Shown here one piece after another: positions 34,359 to 43,636 of a stretch of DNA of 64,000 nucleotides. Below the pieces are notes generated by a model. The model searched no databases, was not told the DNA's origin, and saw nothing but the letters and a program-made list of their open reading frames with translations. Source of the stretch: an uncultured Sphingomonas sp. (GTDB taxonomy: Bacteria > Pseudomonadota > Alphaproteobacteria > Sphingomonadales > Sphingomonadaceae). How positions within the stretch are numbered: position 1 is the stretch's first letter; every line of letters begins with the position of its first letter. The translations under genes were made by a program, and so were the position numbers. Location of the stretch: positions 140,266 through 204,265 of the forward strand of contig CAJYIX010000020.1 of assembly GCA_913775315.1 (NCBI GenBank), given 5' to 3'.

Positions 34359-36697
34359 CGCCGCGGTAGCTCGATCGTCACCAGCGTCCCCTGCCCCGGT
34401 TCGGACAGCAGCGTCACGGTGCCGCCATGCGCCTCGACCAGTTGGCGCGCGATCGGCAGGCCAAGGTCGAGCGCCCGATCGCCGCGATCGCCCGAGCCAT
34501 GCCGCGCGAAGCGGTCGAAGGCATGCGCCTGCGCCTCTGCCGACATGCCGGGGCCGTTATCGGAGACGACGATCCGCGCGCGATCCTTGTCGCCATCGAC
34601 GTGAAGCAGCACCCGCCCGCTCGCCGGCGTGTGCGCGATCGCGTGGCGCAGGACGTGCTCCACCGCCTGGCGGATGCGACGCCCCTCGGCCTGCACCATG
34701 CCCGCACTGCCCTGGACTTCGGTTGCAAGGTCGATGCGCTTCTCGCCTGCCAGCGGCGCGACCGCGGCGGCAGCGGCTTCGGCGGCGTCGCCGACGTTCA
34801 GCGCCTCGCGCACCGGCGGCTGGTCGGCAAGCGTCAGGTCGAGCACGTCATCGATCAGCGCACCCAGCCGCTCGACCGATTCGAGGATCGCGCCCGTATA
34901 GCTCTGCCCCGTCTCGGTCAGCGCGCCAGCATAGCCCGCCCCCAGCATCTCGGCGAACCCCTTGATCGAGGTGAGCGGGGTGCGGAGTTCATAGCTCATG
35001 TTCGCGACGAACGCGGTCTTGACCTTGTCCGCCGCCTCCAGCGCCTCGGCGCGGTCGCGCAGGGCCTGCTCGATCTTCCGGCTGTCCGAAATGTCTAGCA
35101 TCGTCAGCAGCGCATTGCCGTCGGGCAGCGGCACCGCCCCGAACTCGAAATGCCGCCCGTCGGCAAAGGCGACGCGCCCGCCGCGCTGGAGCCGGTCGGC
35201 AGTGGCCGACCGGACCAGCTCGGCCATCAGCGCCGCGCGCGATGGATTGGCCAGCCGCGGGGCAATGTCGCGGGCCAGCGCATCGACGCGCGGATGCTCG
35301 CCGAGCAGCGATTCATCGAGGCCGAAGACGGTGCGGAACTTGTTGTTCCAGTGCTGCACGCGGCCATCGGCCCCGAAGACGGCGATCGCCTCGAACAGAT
35401 TCTCGATCGTCGCGGTGCGGACGCGCAAAAGGGTATCGCGTGCGCTGGCAAGCTGCACCTGTTCGGTCCGGTCCTCGAACACCAGCAGCAAGCCGCCGTC
35501 GGGCAGCGGCTGGGCGACGACGCGCAGGTGCGTGCCGCCCGCCAGCAGCCAGCTTTCCTCGATCTGCGCATCGGTTGAGGTGAACCACCCGCGCCGCTCA
35601 TTTTTCCAGCCGGGGAAGTCGCGCACCTCCGGGATCCGCCCGCCCTCGCGCATCCGTTCGAGCACGCGGTCGAACTCGGGGCGGTCGGCCAGCCATTCGC
35701 CGCGCATCGCGAACATCCGGCGGAACGGCTGGTTGCAGAAGACGAGCGCACGGTCGGGGCCGAACTGCACCACCCCGGCCGAGATGCGGTCGAGCATCGC
35801 GCGCTGCGCCTCGCCGAACCGCTTGATGCCGGTGCGCGCCTGTTCCAACTCTTCGATGTCGATCGCGAAGCCGGCGATCCCGCCATCGGCGAGCGGCACG
35901 TCATGGACGCGCAGCATCCGGCGCTGGCCGCCGATCGTCGCGGGCATCGCGGTGGCGCGCGGGCTGCCCGCCTCGCGCGCGGCGAGTGCCTGGGGCGGGG
36001 GCGCGCCGGGGGCGCCCATCTCGACCAGTTCGACCTGGCGAGCGACGGCATCGTCGGCGTCCGACGCCTCGACCGCCGCGACATAGGCCGAGTTGACGAG
36101 CGCGAGGCGCAGGTCGCCGCTGCGATACCACATCGGCATCGGCGCCGCCTCGATCAGACCCTTCAGCGCCTGATAGGCATCGCGCAGCAGCTCCACCCGC
36201 TCGGACAGGCGCTGGACTTCGCCTTGCGTTTCGGTCGCATCGAAGAACCAGACGATGACGCCCGCATCGCGGGTCAATGCCGTCGACGCCCGCTCGCCCG
36301 CCGCCATGAGCAGCCGGTCACTGCCGGCGGCGCGGACGGGCACCCGGAACGGGATCGCGGCGCGGCGCGCGCCCTCGATCGCGGCGGCCAGCCGCTCGGC
36401 ATCCTCCGCCACCAGTCCCGTCTCGCCCGCCGACAGTCCGGCAAGCTCGCGGGGCGCTGCAGAAAGGCCAAGCCAGTCGAGCAGCTGGCTCGACAATTCG
36501 ATCCGCCCGTCGCCGCGCACCACCATCGCGCGCGCGGGGGCCGAGCGGATCAGCGCCCAGAGCCGGGAATTGTCCGCCTCGACGCCCTTCGCCCCGGCGC
36601 GCAGCTTGAGGCCCAGATACAACGCATAGGCGGCGCCCGCGACGAGCATCGCCAGCACCGCGCCCGCCAGCGCCATCTGTCCGGTCGACTCGATCAT
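34355..36697 (-). CDS. divL: Cell-cycle pseudo-histidine kinase DivL (Tyr in place of His)
   Basis: 780 aa from ATG 36697; an upstream in-frame start at 36745 is less likely. One N-terminal transmembrane helix (about 8-30), then several PAS-like domains, a HisKA-type helix with AFVANMSYELRTPLTS, and an HATPase domain (DNGPGMSAEAQ, DLGLPIARQLVEAHGG). The phosphorylated His of normal kinases is Tyr569, the defining trait of DivL. In Caulobacter DivL binds DivK~P and CpdR-pathway inputs and tunes CckA between kinase and phosphatase modes; cckA is in this window. First gene of the operon running to addA. Confidence 0.9.
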   Translation of the reverse strand: MIESTGQMALAGAVLAMLVAGAAYALYLGLKLRAGAKGVEADNSRLWALIRSAPARAMVVRGDGRIELSSQLLDWLGLSAAPRELAGLSAGETGLVAEDAERLAAAIEGARRAAIPFRVPVRAAGSDRLLMAAGERASTALTRDAGVIVWFFDATETQGEVQRLSERVELLRDAYQALKGLIEAAPMPMWYRSGDLRLALVNSAYVAAVEASDADDAVARQVELVEMGAPGAPPPQALAAREAGSPRATAMPATIGGQRRMLRVHDVPLADGGIAGFAIDIEELEQARTGIKRFGEAQRAMLDRISAGVVQFGPDRALVFCNQPFRRMFAMRGEWLADRPEFDRVLERMREGGRIPEVRDFPGWKNERRGWFTSTDAQIEESWLLAGGTHLRVVAQPLPDGGLLLVFEDRTEQVQLASARDTLLRVRTATIENLFEAIAVFGADGRVQHWNNKFRTVFGLDESLLGEHPRVDALARDIAPRLANPSRAALMAELVRSATADRLQRGGRVAFADGRHFEFGAVPLPDGNALLTMLDISDSRKIEQALRDRAEALEAADKVKTAFVANMSYELRTPLTSIKGFAEMLGAGYAGALTETGQSYTGAILESVERLGALIDDVLDLTLADQPPVREALNVGDAAEAAAAAVAPLAGEKRIDLATEVQGSAGMVQAEGRRIRQAVEHVLRHAIAHTPASGRVLLHVDGDKDRARIVVSDNGPGMSAEAQAHAFDRFARHGSGDRGDRALDLGLPIARQLVEAHGGTVTLLSEPGQGTLVTIELPRR

Positions 36698-36923
36698 GTC
36701 CGCCGCCGGCGTGGCGGTGCGCCGACGCGCCCCTGTTCCATGCACATAGCCCTAGTGCCGCAGGCGGACGGACGGAAGAGGCCATCGGAACCCTTGCCAT
36801 TCAGCAACCGCTAATCGACGATGCGGCACAGATCATCGCGCGCGAGCCGTGGATAAAAGCCGCGGCCCCATGCGTTCACAAATGATCGGGTGCGCCCCCT
36901 CGCATCCAGACCGGAGAGTTCGA

Positions 36924-37529
36924 ATGTCCAAGTTTCTTGCGCGTCGGATCGGCCCCGTTGCACTGGTCGTGGCTGGCGCGGTTTCGCTGTCGGCATGCGC
37001 GACGCCGACCCCCTATCGCCCGATCAACGGCCAAGGCAGCTATCGCACCGGCTTCTTCGACGAACAGATCGAACAGAACCGGTTCCGCGTCGGCTTTGCC
37101 GGCAACAGCCTGACCTCGCGCGAGACGGTCGAGCGCTACCTCCTCTTCCGCGCGGCGCAGCTGACGCTGGAGCGCGGCTTCGATCATTTCACGCTGGTCG
37201 ACCGCGATACCGAGCGCAAGACCGACACGCGCGTCTATGACGATCCCTTCTACGGTCCCGGTTGGGGCGGCGGGTTTGGCGGATGGGGCGGCTGGGGTCC
37301 GCGTTGGCGCTATTACCGCCCGGGCTTCGGCTGGGGTGGTTGGGGCGGCTGGGGCGGTGGCTTCGGCGGCGGCATCACCGACGTGCGCCAGATCGACCGG
37401 TACGAGGCGCAGGCCGAGATCCTGACCGGCCGCGGGCCGAAACCCAAGGACGTGCGCAGCTTCGATGCGCGGCAGGTGATAGAGAATCTCGGTCCCAACA
37501 TCCGCATGCCGGACGAGCGCGGCCGCTGA
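36924..37529 (+). CDS. Lipoprotein of the CC0125/CC1285 type with Gly/Trp-rich insert
   Basis: 201 aa from ATG 36924 with GGAGAG upstream. Signal peptide with lipobox LSAC. The start of the mature part (TPYRPINGQGSYRTGFFDEQIEQNRFRVGFAGN) follows the pattern of Caulobacter CC0125-like lipoproteins, with the TLERGFDHFTLVDRDTERK helix. A low-complexity stretch around 110-155 repeats GWGG/GFGG units. Function unknown. It is transcribed away from divL and followed by a good terminator. Confidence 0.8.
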   Translation: MSKFLARRIGPVALVVAGAVSLSACATPTPYRPINGQGSYRTGFFDEQIEQNRFRVGFAGNSLTSRETVERYLLFRAAQLTLERGFDHFTLVDRDTERKTDTRVYDDPFYGPGWGGGFGGWGGWGPRWRYYRPGFGWGGWGGWGGGFGGGITDVRQIDRYEAQAEILTGRGPKPKDVRSFDARQVIENLGPNIRMPDERGR

Positions 37530-37551
37530 CGCTGCGAAGTCATTGCAAAAT

Positions 37552-37591
37552 GGGGCGGGGTCATCGGCATCGATGGCCCCGCCCTTGTTTT
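37552..37591 (+). terminator. Rho-independent terminator after the lipoprotein gene
   Basis: A 14-base stem (GGGCGGGGTCATCG / CGATGGCCCCGCCC, one G-T pair) with loop GCAT is followed by TTGTTTT. It lies 23 bases past the stop at 37529. Confidence 0.9.
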
Positions 37592-37703
37592 ATAGGCCTT
37601 TAGTCCACAGCTTTCTGTGTCACGCCCCGCACCACGACTTGCACAGTCGCTTGCTGCACGGCACCATGAATTGGACGGCATGTTGCCGCCGCTGGAAAGA
37701 CCA

Positions 37704-38210
37704 ATGCTCGACGAAGCCGAGTTCGACCGCGAAGACGCCGCCCCCATTGACATGCTCGAAAGCTATTTCGCCGCGCATGGATGGAGCCACGAGCGCGAAG
37801 ACGACGAGATCGTCGCCAAGTTCAAGGGCAGCTGGACCGAATACGAACTGCGCGCGATCTGGCGCGAGGAGGACGGTGTTCTCCAGTTCCTCGCGCTGCC
37901 CGACATCCGCATTGCCGAGGAACGGCGCGCGTCGATCTACGAGACGATCGGGCTGGTCAACGAACAACTCTGGATCGGCCATTTCGAGCTCTGGTCGTCG
38001 AGCGGCATCCTCCTCTATCGCCACGCCGCGATGATGAGCGACGAGGAAGATGGCGCGACGTTGAGCCTCGACCGCGCCGAATTGCTGGTCGAAACCGCGA
38101 TCGACGAGTGCGAGCGTTTCTACCCCGTGTTCCAGTTCGTCCTGTGGGGCGGCAAAAGCCCCAAGGAAGCCATCGCCGCCGCGCTGATCGAAACCCAGGG
38201 CGAGGCATGA
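37704..38210 (+). CDS. YbjN-domain protein
   Basis: 168 aa from ATG 37704, picked for the GGAAAGA just upstream; in-frame GTG 37617 and ATG 37680 would add 29 or 8 residues. YbjN fold: APIDMLESYFAAHGW, WTEYELRAIWREEDGVLQF, YETIGLVNEQLWIGHFELWSSSGILLYRH and CERFYPVFQFVLWGGKSP. YbjN proteins are acidic, type III secretion-chaperone-like, and of unclear role. Its stop overlaps the proC start (ATGA), a pairing common in alphaproteobacteria. Confidence 0.85.
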   Translation: MLDEAEFDREDAAPIDMLESYFAAHGWSHEREDDEIVAKFKGSWTEYELRAIWREEDGVLQFLALPDIRIAEERRASIYETIGLVNEQLWIGHFELWSSSGILLYRHAAMMSDEEDGATLSLDRAELLVETAIDECERFYPVFQFVLWGGKSPKEAIAAALIETQGEA

Positions 38211-39013
38211 CCGAGGTGGAGGGCGCGCCGGCCCGCCTCTGGCTGGTCGGCGCGGGCAACATGGGCGGCGCGATGCTGCGCCGCTGGGTCTCGAGCGGCA
38301 TCGCGGCCGAGCGCATCACCGTTATCGACCCGGGCAATCCGGTGGTGCCCGAAGGCGTGAAGGTCGTGGCAGAGGCCCCCGTCGGCCCCGCCCCCGACAT
38401 CTTGATCCTCGCGGTCAAGCCGCAGATGGTCGACGCGGTCGCCCCCGCGATCCGGGGAGCGGAGGCGGCGATGCTCGTCTCAATCCTTGCCGGCGTCGAG
38501 ATCGCCGACCTGCGCTCGCGTTTCGCCGCGCGGGCGATCGTACGGGCGATGCCCAACCTGCCCGTCGCGATCGGCAAGGGCGTCGTCGCGCTCCATACCG
38601 ACAGCGATGCAGCCCCGGTGCGCGCGGCGGCGGAGGCGCTGATGGCGCCGCTCGGCCATGTCGAGTGGGTCGACCCGTCGCTGTTCGACGTGGTGACGGC
38701 ATTGTCGGGCAGCGGGCCGGGCTTCACCTATCGCTTCATCGACGCGCTGGCCAAGGGGGGCGAGGCGCTGGGCCTGCCCGCCGACCAGTCGCTCCGCCTG
38801 GCCCGCGCAACGGTCGAGGGGTCGGCGATGCTGGCGGCGGGTGCGGACGATACGCCTGCGGTCCTCGCCGATCGCGTCGCCAGTCCCGGCGGCTCGACGC
38901 GCGAGGGGCTGAACGTCCTCGACGCCGACCACGCGCTCGACCGCCTGCTGACCGAGACGCTCGCCGCAGCCACGCGTCGCAACGCCGAAATGGCCGCCGC
39001 CGCAAGGGTCTGA
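38207..39013 (+). CDS. proC: Pyrroline-5-carboxylate reductase
   Basis: 268 aa from ATG 38207. NAD(P)-binding GAGNMGGAML at about 14-24; AVKPQMVD; RAMPNLPVAIGKGV; the substrate region ALSGSGPGFTYRFIDALAKGGEALGLP; and the C-terminal signature VASPGGSTREGL. Makes proline from P5C. Overlaps the YbjN gene by four bases. Confidence 0.95.
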   Translation: MTEVEGAPARLWLVGAGNMGGAMLRRWVSSGIAAERITVIDPGNPVVPEGVKVVAEAPVGPAPDILILAVKPQMVDAVAPAIRGAEAAMLVSILAGVEIADLRSRFAARAIVRAMPNLPVAIGKGVVALHTDSDAAPVRAAAEALMAPLGHVEWVDPSLFDVVTALSGSGPGFTYRFIDALAKGGEALGLPADQSLRLARATVEGSAMLAAGADDTPAVLADRVASPGGSTREGLNVLDADHALDRLLTETLAAATRRNAEMAAAARV

Positions 39014-39082
39014 TCGGAACGTCCAACGTGCTCAATGGGTTGTGACGGTCATCGGACCCTCGCAATCGAAGGAGCAAGCGCG

Positions 39083-39664
39083 ATGACAACCGCCCCCACC
39101 ACCGAAAAGCCGGCGACGCAGCACAGCAATCTGGGCGTCATCGCCGGTGCAGCCACCGCCGGCGCCGCGATCGGCGTGCTGGCGATGCTGGGACGCAAGG
39201 CCGCGGTACAGGCGCCAAGCGCGCTTGCCGCCGACTGGGTCGCCGCGCTCACTGCCGAGCACAAGGCGGTGCTCAAGATCTTCGACGCGCTCGAGGCGAC
39301 CGAGAGCCGCAACACGACCAAGCGCGCGATCCTGCTGGCGCAGCTCAAGCACGCGCTGGCCAAGCACGATGTGGAGGAAGGCAACGTCGTCTACCCCGCG
39401 CTGCGCGAGGCCGGCCGGACCGAGGAGGCCGATCACCTCACCAAGGATCACGGCTATGTGAAGCAGTATCTTTACGAACTCGACAACATGCCCCGCGACA
39501 GCGCCGAATTTCCCGCCAAGCTGCGCAAGTTCCGCGCGGACCTGGAAAAGCACATGACCGAGGAGGAGACCGACCTCTTCCCGTCGCTGCGCGCGCAACT
39601 ATCCGAAGAGAAGAACAAGGCGCTGGCAGCGGCGATGAACAAGGAAGGGTTCAAGGTCGCTTGA
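39083..39664 (+). CDS. Hemerythrin/HHE-domain protein
   Basis: 193 aa from ATG 39083 with a good AAGGAG. A hydrophobic N-terminal stretch (about 17-36, GVIAGAATAGAAIGVLAML) may be a membrane anchor. Two HHE modules follow: EHKAVLKIFDAL...LAKHDVEEGNVVYPAL and LTKDHGYVKQYLYEL...KHMTEEETDLFPSL, which supply His/Glu ligands for a di-iron site. Likely senses or buffers oxygen or NO, or protects iron; no partner genes tell which. Ends facing the FadL gene. Confidence 0.85.
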   Translation: MTTAPTTEKPATQHSNLGVIAGAATAGAAIGVLAMLGRKAAVQAPSALAADWVAALTAEHKAVLKIFDALEATESRNTTKRAILLAQLKHALAKHDVEEGNVVYPALREAGRTEEADHLTKDHGYVKQYLYELDNMPRDSAEFPAKLRKFRADLEKHMTEEETDLFPSLRAQLSEEKNKALAAAMNKEGFKVA

Positions 39665-39670
39665 TAACCA

Positions 39671-39697
39671 CGGGGAGCGCCGACCCGGCGCTCCCCG
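39671..39697. terminator. Hairpin between convergent hemerythrin and FadL genes
   Basis: A perfect 12-base stem (CGGGGAGCGCCG / CGGCGCTCCCCG) with three-base loop, placed between the two stop codons. T-runs are absent on both sides, so it would be a weak two-way terminator. Confidence 0.5.
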
Positions 39698-39703
39698 CTC
39701 GCG

Positions 39704-41005
39704 TTACAGCTTGATCGTCAGCGACGTGCCGATCACGTCGGCGTTGCCGGTATTCGTCGACACGATCCGCGCCTGCGTCGCCGCGACGGTGCCCGCGAAC
39801 AACGTATCGGTGCGGTTGAGCTTCTCCTCGCTCACGAACACGTGCGCATAGCTCAGATTGACGTCGAGCCGGTCGTTGAGCTTCCAAGTCATACCCGCGG
39901 TGGCCCAGATGCGGTCGCCATCGGGCACGCGCGTCGTGCGGAACGCGTCCTGCGTCGGCGTGGTGTCGTACAGCCCACCGGCGCGTAGCGTCAGGCGGTC
40001 GGTCGCGTCGAACTCGACCGCGCCGTGGCCCGACCAGCTGTCCTTGTAGTTCTGCTCGTTGACCACGGCCGGGCGGCCGAGCGGCTGCACCGTGATCGCC
40101 TCGAACCGCGACCAGTTGAACCACTGGCCCGTCGCCATCAGGCGGACGCGATCGCCGACGCCGTACATCGCGCTGACGGTCACGCTCTCGGGAATGTCGA
40201 GCGGCGCGGTCGCGAAGGTGCGGGTGTTGGCACCCGCCAGCGGGCCGACAAGGCCCGACACCTGATAGGTACCGTCGAGCCGGTGCGAAACCTTCGACCG
40301 ATAATGTGCGCCCAGCCGCGCCTTGCCGAAGCTCAGCAGCACGCCCGCATTCCAGCCGACGGACAGGTCGTCACCGGAGATGTTGAGCTCGCCGTCGCCC
40401 GCACCGGGGACGAGGTTGGGGAGCGCATTGCGAAGCTTCACGTCGATCTGCTGGATATCGACGCCGCCGCCGATCGAGACGTTGTCGTTGAGCGCATAGC
40501 CGAAGCTCGGCTGGATGTTGACCGTCTTCACCTCGGACTTGATCGAGTCGTAGCGGCCGAAAAAGCCCTGGTCGTACTCGACCTTGAGGCCAAACGGCGC
40601 GCTGATGCCGAGGCCGAACCACAGGCGGTCGCTGGCCCGGAACGCGGCATAGCCGGTGGGCACGATCACCGGCTGATCGAACGGATTGCCGCCATTGTTG
40701 CCGGTGACAGGGATCGCGGTCGGGCGGCCCGGCACGGTCAGCGTGGTGCCGTCATTCGCTTGCGCGCTGTCCACGAAGAGGAAATGGCTGTTGAGCGAGA
40801 CCTGACTGCGCTCCAGCTTGGTCATGCCGGCGGGGTTGTAGAAGATGATCGAGGCATCGTCGGCCGCCGCCGCGCCGCCCGCGAACGCGCGGCCCGTTTC
40901 CTTCGCCGACTGTTCCTTGAGCGAGAAGCCGCTCGCGTGTGCCGCACCCGTCCACGCCAGTACGCCTGCCGACACCGCGGCCAATCCCAAAGCCTTACGC
41001 CACAT
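39704..41005 (-). CDS. OmpP1/FadL/TodX-family outer-membrane transporter
   Basis: 433 aa. Signal peptide to about residue 24 (AHA-SG), then the FadL start GFSLKEQSAKETGRAFAGGAAAADDASIIFYNPAGMTKL, in which NPAGM and the N-terminal hatch are diagnostic. A 14-strand barrel follows, ending in TSLTIKL. Takes up hydrophobic compounds such as long-chain fatty acids or aromatics. Divergent from the DUF4349 lipoprotein gene across about 185 bases. Confidence 0.92.
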   Translation of the reverse strand: MWRKALGLAAVSAGVLAWTGAAHASGFSLKEQSAKETGRAFAGGAAAADDASIIFYNPAGMTKLERSQVSLNSHFLFVDSAQANDGTTLTVPGRPTAIPVTGNNGGNPFDQPVIVPTGYAAFRASDRLWFGLGISAPFGLKVEYDQGFFGRYDSIKSEVKTVNIQPSFGYALNDNVSIGGGVDIQQIDVKLRNALPNLVPGAGDGELNISGDDLSVGWNAGVLLSFGKARLGAHYRSKVSHRLDGTYQVSGLVGPLAGANTRTFATAPLDIPESVTVSAMYGVGDRVRLMATGQWFNWSRFEAITVQPLGRPAVVNEQNYKDSWSGHGAVEFDATDRLTLRAGGLYDTTPTQDAFRTTRVPDGDRIWATAGMTWKLNDRLDVNLSYAHVFVSEEKLNRTDTLFAGTVAATQARIVSTNTGNADVIGTSLTIKL

Positions 41006-41189
41006 AACCTTGCCCTCTCAGAAGCGACCCGCCGACATTTTGCCGGTTCGGTTGGGGGAGCGCCCATGCACCGGGTCCGTTCCGAAAGGCAACTGATTGA
41101 TTCTGCCTGTTGCCGGCACGCCACGGTGCAAGCTTGACGGACACCGACGCGCGCCCGACGATTGCGCGACGGGTCGAGGGAGCAGCGCG

Positions 41190-42017
41190 ATGCGCCGTGT
41201 CATGATGCTGATAGTGGCGGCTTCGCTCGGTGCCTGCTCCGCCGAACCGACCAACCATTCCATGAAGGCGTTCGACGCGCAGGAAGAAGCCGCACCGCCG
41301 AGCCCGGCGACGGGCCAGCGGATCGCCTATGTCTATCGACTCGGCTTCGCACTCGACCCCGCGGCGATCCCCACGCTGCAATCCCGGCACGAGGGGCTCT
41401 GTCGCCGGCTTGCCCGCGGCGGTTGCCGCGTCCTGCGCAGCAGCCGCGAGGCGAGTGAAGACGGATCGGGCGGCAGCGCCTCGATGGCGATCGAGATCGA
41501 TGCCCGGCTGGCGCGCCGGTTTACGGCCGCGCTCGAGCAGGCCGCTGCCGGCGCGGGCGCCCGCACCAGCGACAGCGCGATGGAATCGGAGGATGTGACC
41601 AAGGCGACGGTAGATGCCGATGCGCGCTTGCGCCAGCGCTCGCTGCTGGTCGCGCGGCTGACGGAATTGCTGCGCACGCGGCAGGGGTCGGTCGGCGACC
41701 TCGTTGCCGCGGAAAAAGCGCTTGCGGATGCCCAGGAAGAGCTCGACGCGGCCCGCGCGAACCTCGCCCTGCTGTCGCGGCGCGTCGCGACCTCGACGAT
41801 CGAAGTGCGCTACGCGGCCAAGTCGGGCGGCGCGGGCGAGGCGTTCGACTCTCCCGCCGCATTGCTCGACGAATCGCGCGAGCAGCTCTTGCGATCGCTT
41901 CGCGCGCTGCTCAGCTTCGCGGTCGTCTCGCTGCCCTGGATCGCCCTCCTGTGGCTATCCATCTGGTCGATCCGGCGATTTCGACGCGCCCGCGCCCGAC
42001 GCGCTGGGCATGGCTGA
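41190..42017 (+). CDS. DUF4349-type membrane lipoprotein
   Basis: 275 aa from ATG 41190 with GAGGGAG upstream. Lipobox LGAC at about Cys16, then a domain with IAYVYRLGFALDPAAIPTLQ, a two-stranded coiled-coil around 125-215 (ADARLRQRSLLVARLTELL; LVAAEKALADAQEELDAARANLALL), RRVATSTIEVRY, and a C-terminal transmembrane helix (about 240-262) followed by a basic tail. Envelope protein of unknown job; two cysteines in the 80-100 region may pair. Confidence 0.8.
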   Translation: MRRVMMLIVAASLGACSAEPTNHSMKAFDAQEEAAPPSPATGQRIAYVYRLGFALDPAAIPTLQSRHEGLCRRLARGGCRVLRSSREASEDGSGGSASMAIEIDARLARRFTAALEQAAAGAGARTSDSAMESEDVTKATVDADARLRQRSLLVARLTELLRTRQGSVGDLVAAEKALADAQEELDAARANLALLSRRVATSTIEVRYAAKSGGAGEAFDSPAALLDESREQLLRSLRALLSFAVVSLPWIALLWLSIWSIRRFRRARARRAGHG

Positions 42018-42111
42018 TTGCACCCCCCGCGCCCATCCGGTATAGGCGCCCCCTCACCTGCCCCGGCGCGCGGACCCCGCTGCCGGGGCCGATCGTTTCA
42101 GGAACACGCGC

Positions 42112-42891
42112 ATGGCTCGCCGCCGCCAGATCTACGAGGGCAAGGCAAAGATCCTCTACGAGGGTCCCGAACCCGGCACGCTCATCCAGTATTTCAAGGA
42201 CGACGCGACCGCGTTCAACGCCCAGAAGAAGGGCACGATCAACGGCAAGGGCGTGCTCAACAACCGGATTTCCGAGCATATCTTCACTATGCTCGGCAAT
42301 ATCGGCGTCCCGACGCATTTCTTGCGCCGCCTGAACATGCGCGAGCAGCTGATCCGGCAGGTCGAGATCGTCCCGATCGAGGTCGTCGTGCGCAACGTTG
42401 CCGCCGGATCGATGTCGAAGCGCCTCGGCATCGAGGAAGGCACGCAGCTCCCGCGCACCGTCATCGAATATTACCTGAAGGACGACGCACTGGGCGATCC
42501 GCTGATCACCGACGAACATATCCTGTGCTTCGGCTGGGCGAGCCAGGAAGAGCTGCACGACATCGCCGACCTGGCGGTGCGTGTGAACGACTTCATGTCG
42601 GGGCTGTTCGCCGGCATCGGCATCAAGCTCGTCGACTTCAAGCTCGAATTCGGTCGCATCTGGGACAACGACTATGCCCGGATCATTCTGGCCGACGAGA
42701 TCAGCCCGGACAATTGCCGACTGTGGGACGCGACGACGGGCGAGAAGCTGGACAAGGACCGCTTCCGCCGCGACCTGGGCGGCGAGGTGGAGGCCTATCA
42801 GGAGGTCGCGCGCCGTCTCGGCCTGATGCCCGAGGGTGCCGATTCGGCGGTCCTCGACCTCGAAACCCATCGCAAACGCCGCGGCAAGTAG
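42112..42891 (+). CDS. purC: SAICAR synthase PurC
   Basis: 259 aa. [29 protein letters not shown] at the N-terminus, [35 protein letters not shown] and [11 protein letters not shown]...[15 protein letters not shown] are all intact. Catalyses the ATP-dependent joining of aspartate to CAIR in purine synthesis. A strong terminator follows. Confidence 0.97.
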   Translation: MARRRQIYEGKAKILYEGPEPGTLIQYFKDDATAFNAQKKGTINGKGVLNNRISEHIFTMLGNIGVPTHFLRRLNMREQLIRQVEIVPIEVVVRNVAAGSMSKRLGIEEGTQLPRTVIEYYLKDDALGDPLITDEHILCFGWASQEELHDIADLAVRVNDFMSGLFAGIGIKLVDFKLEFGRIWDNDYARIILADEISPDNCRLWDATTGEKLDKDRFRRDLGGEVEAYQEVARRLGLMPEGADSAVLDLETHRKRRGK

Positions 42892-42916
42892 ACCGTTCAC
42901 GATTGCGGATACGAAA

Positions 42917-42946
42917 AAGGGGCGCCCCGCGGGGCGCCCCTTCTTG
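42917..42946. terminator. Bidirectional rho-independent terminator
   Basis: AAGGGGCGCCCC and GGGGCGCCCCTT form an 11-12-base stem with a minimal loop. TTCTTGTTT follows on the plus strand and TTTTTCG on the minus strand, so it can end both purC and the convergent DUF4168 gene. Confidence 0.9.
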
Positions 42947-42962
42947 TTTAGGTGATCATCGA

Positions 42963-43370
42963 TCAGCTCGGCTTGCCGGCCTTAGCCTGCACGGCGGCGG
43001 CGACCTTGGCCTGAAGCGCTGGGTCCTTGCTCAGCGACTGACCGATCGAGTTAAATCGCTCGGGCGTAAGGCCGGCGGAGGTGACGGCAGCAGCCATCTT
43101 CGCCTGCTTCTCGGTCGCGGGCGTCGCGGCATCCTTGTTGATCTTGTCGACTGCGGCGAGCGCGGTAGCGAACTGCGTCACCTCGGCATCGCTGACGGCG
43201 GTTGCCGTCGCGGTAGCACCGGCGGTGCCGTCAGAGGGGGCAGGCGCAGTTTCCTGCGTCGGCGCCGCTTCCTGCGTGGGAGCCGCGCCTGCCGCCGGCG
43301 TTTCCTGAGCCGCGGCGGCAACCGCGAAGGTGCTGGCGATCGCGGCGGCGGCGATGGTGAATGTACGCAT
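42963..43370 (-). CDS. Secreted DUF4168-like small protein
   Basis: 135 aa from ATG 43370 with GGAGTTATTCC upstream. Signal peptide ending about AVAAAAQ, then a repetitive low-complexity stretch (APTQEAAPTQETAPAPS), then a helical domain with VTQFATALAAVDKINKDA, KMAAAVTSAGLTPERFNSIGQSLSKDP and AAVQAKAG. The helical part matches the DUF4168 pattern of periplasmic proteins of unknown function. Confidence 0.75.
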   Translation of the reverse strand: MRTFTIAAAAIASTFAVAAAAQETPAAGAAPTQEAAPTQETAPAPSDGTAGATATATAVSDAEVTQFATALAAVDKINKDAATPATEKQAKMAAAVTSAGLTPERFNSIGQSLSKDPALQAKVAAAVQAKAGKPS

Positions 43371-43636
43371 GGAATAACTCCGTCGTCGTTGAATTACCTG
43401 TCCAACATCGGGCTTGAGCGTCGCGGCACAACCGAAACGATGACGGAATGTGGCCGGAATACGGCCTGTCGTGACGCCCGCCGACGAGTCGAGCCCGATC
43501 GGGGGACGAGGTGAGAGGCCGATTTCGCCGCCGTGCGCCATCTCAGGAAGAGTTGGGATCGCTGGCAATCGTAAGCGAACCGGGCGATCCCAGCCTTCGC
43601 CGGGATGTCGACGAGGGTGGAAGGCACAGCCCGAAC
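43371..43636. other. Intergenic region with a palindromic repeat
   Basis: No gene is supported. It contains the DUF4168 promoter side, and a nine-base inverted repeat TGGGATCGC (43554-43562) / GCGATCCCA (43584-43592) next to CCCAGCCTTCGCCGGGATG, an extragenic palindrome of the kind also seen around 25.3 kb. Confidence 0.6.

Noticed and set aside
36811-36996. 61-codon minus-strand frame between divL and the lipoprotein gene
   Set aside because: It overlaps the lipoprotein start on the other strand, has no ribosome site and no recognisable composition.
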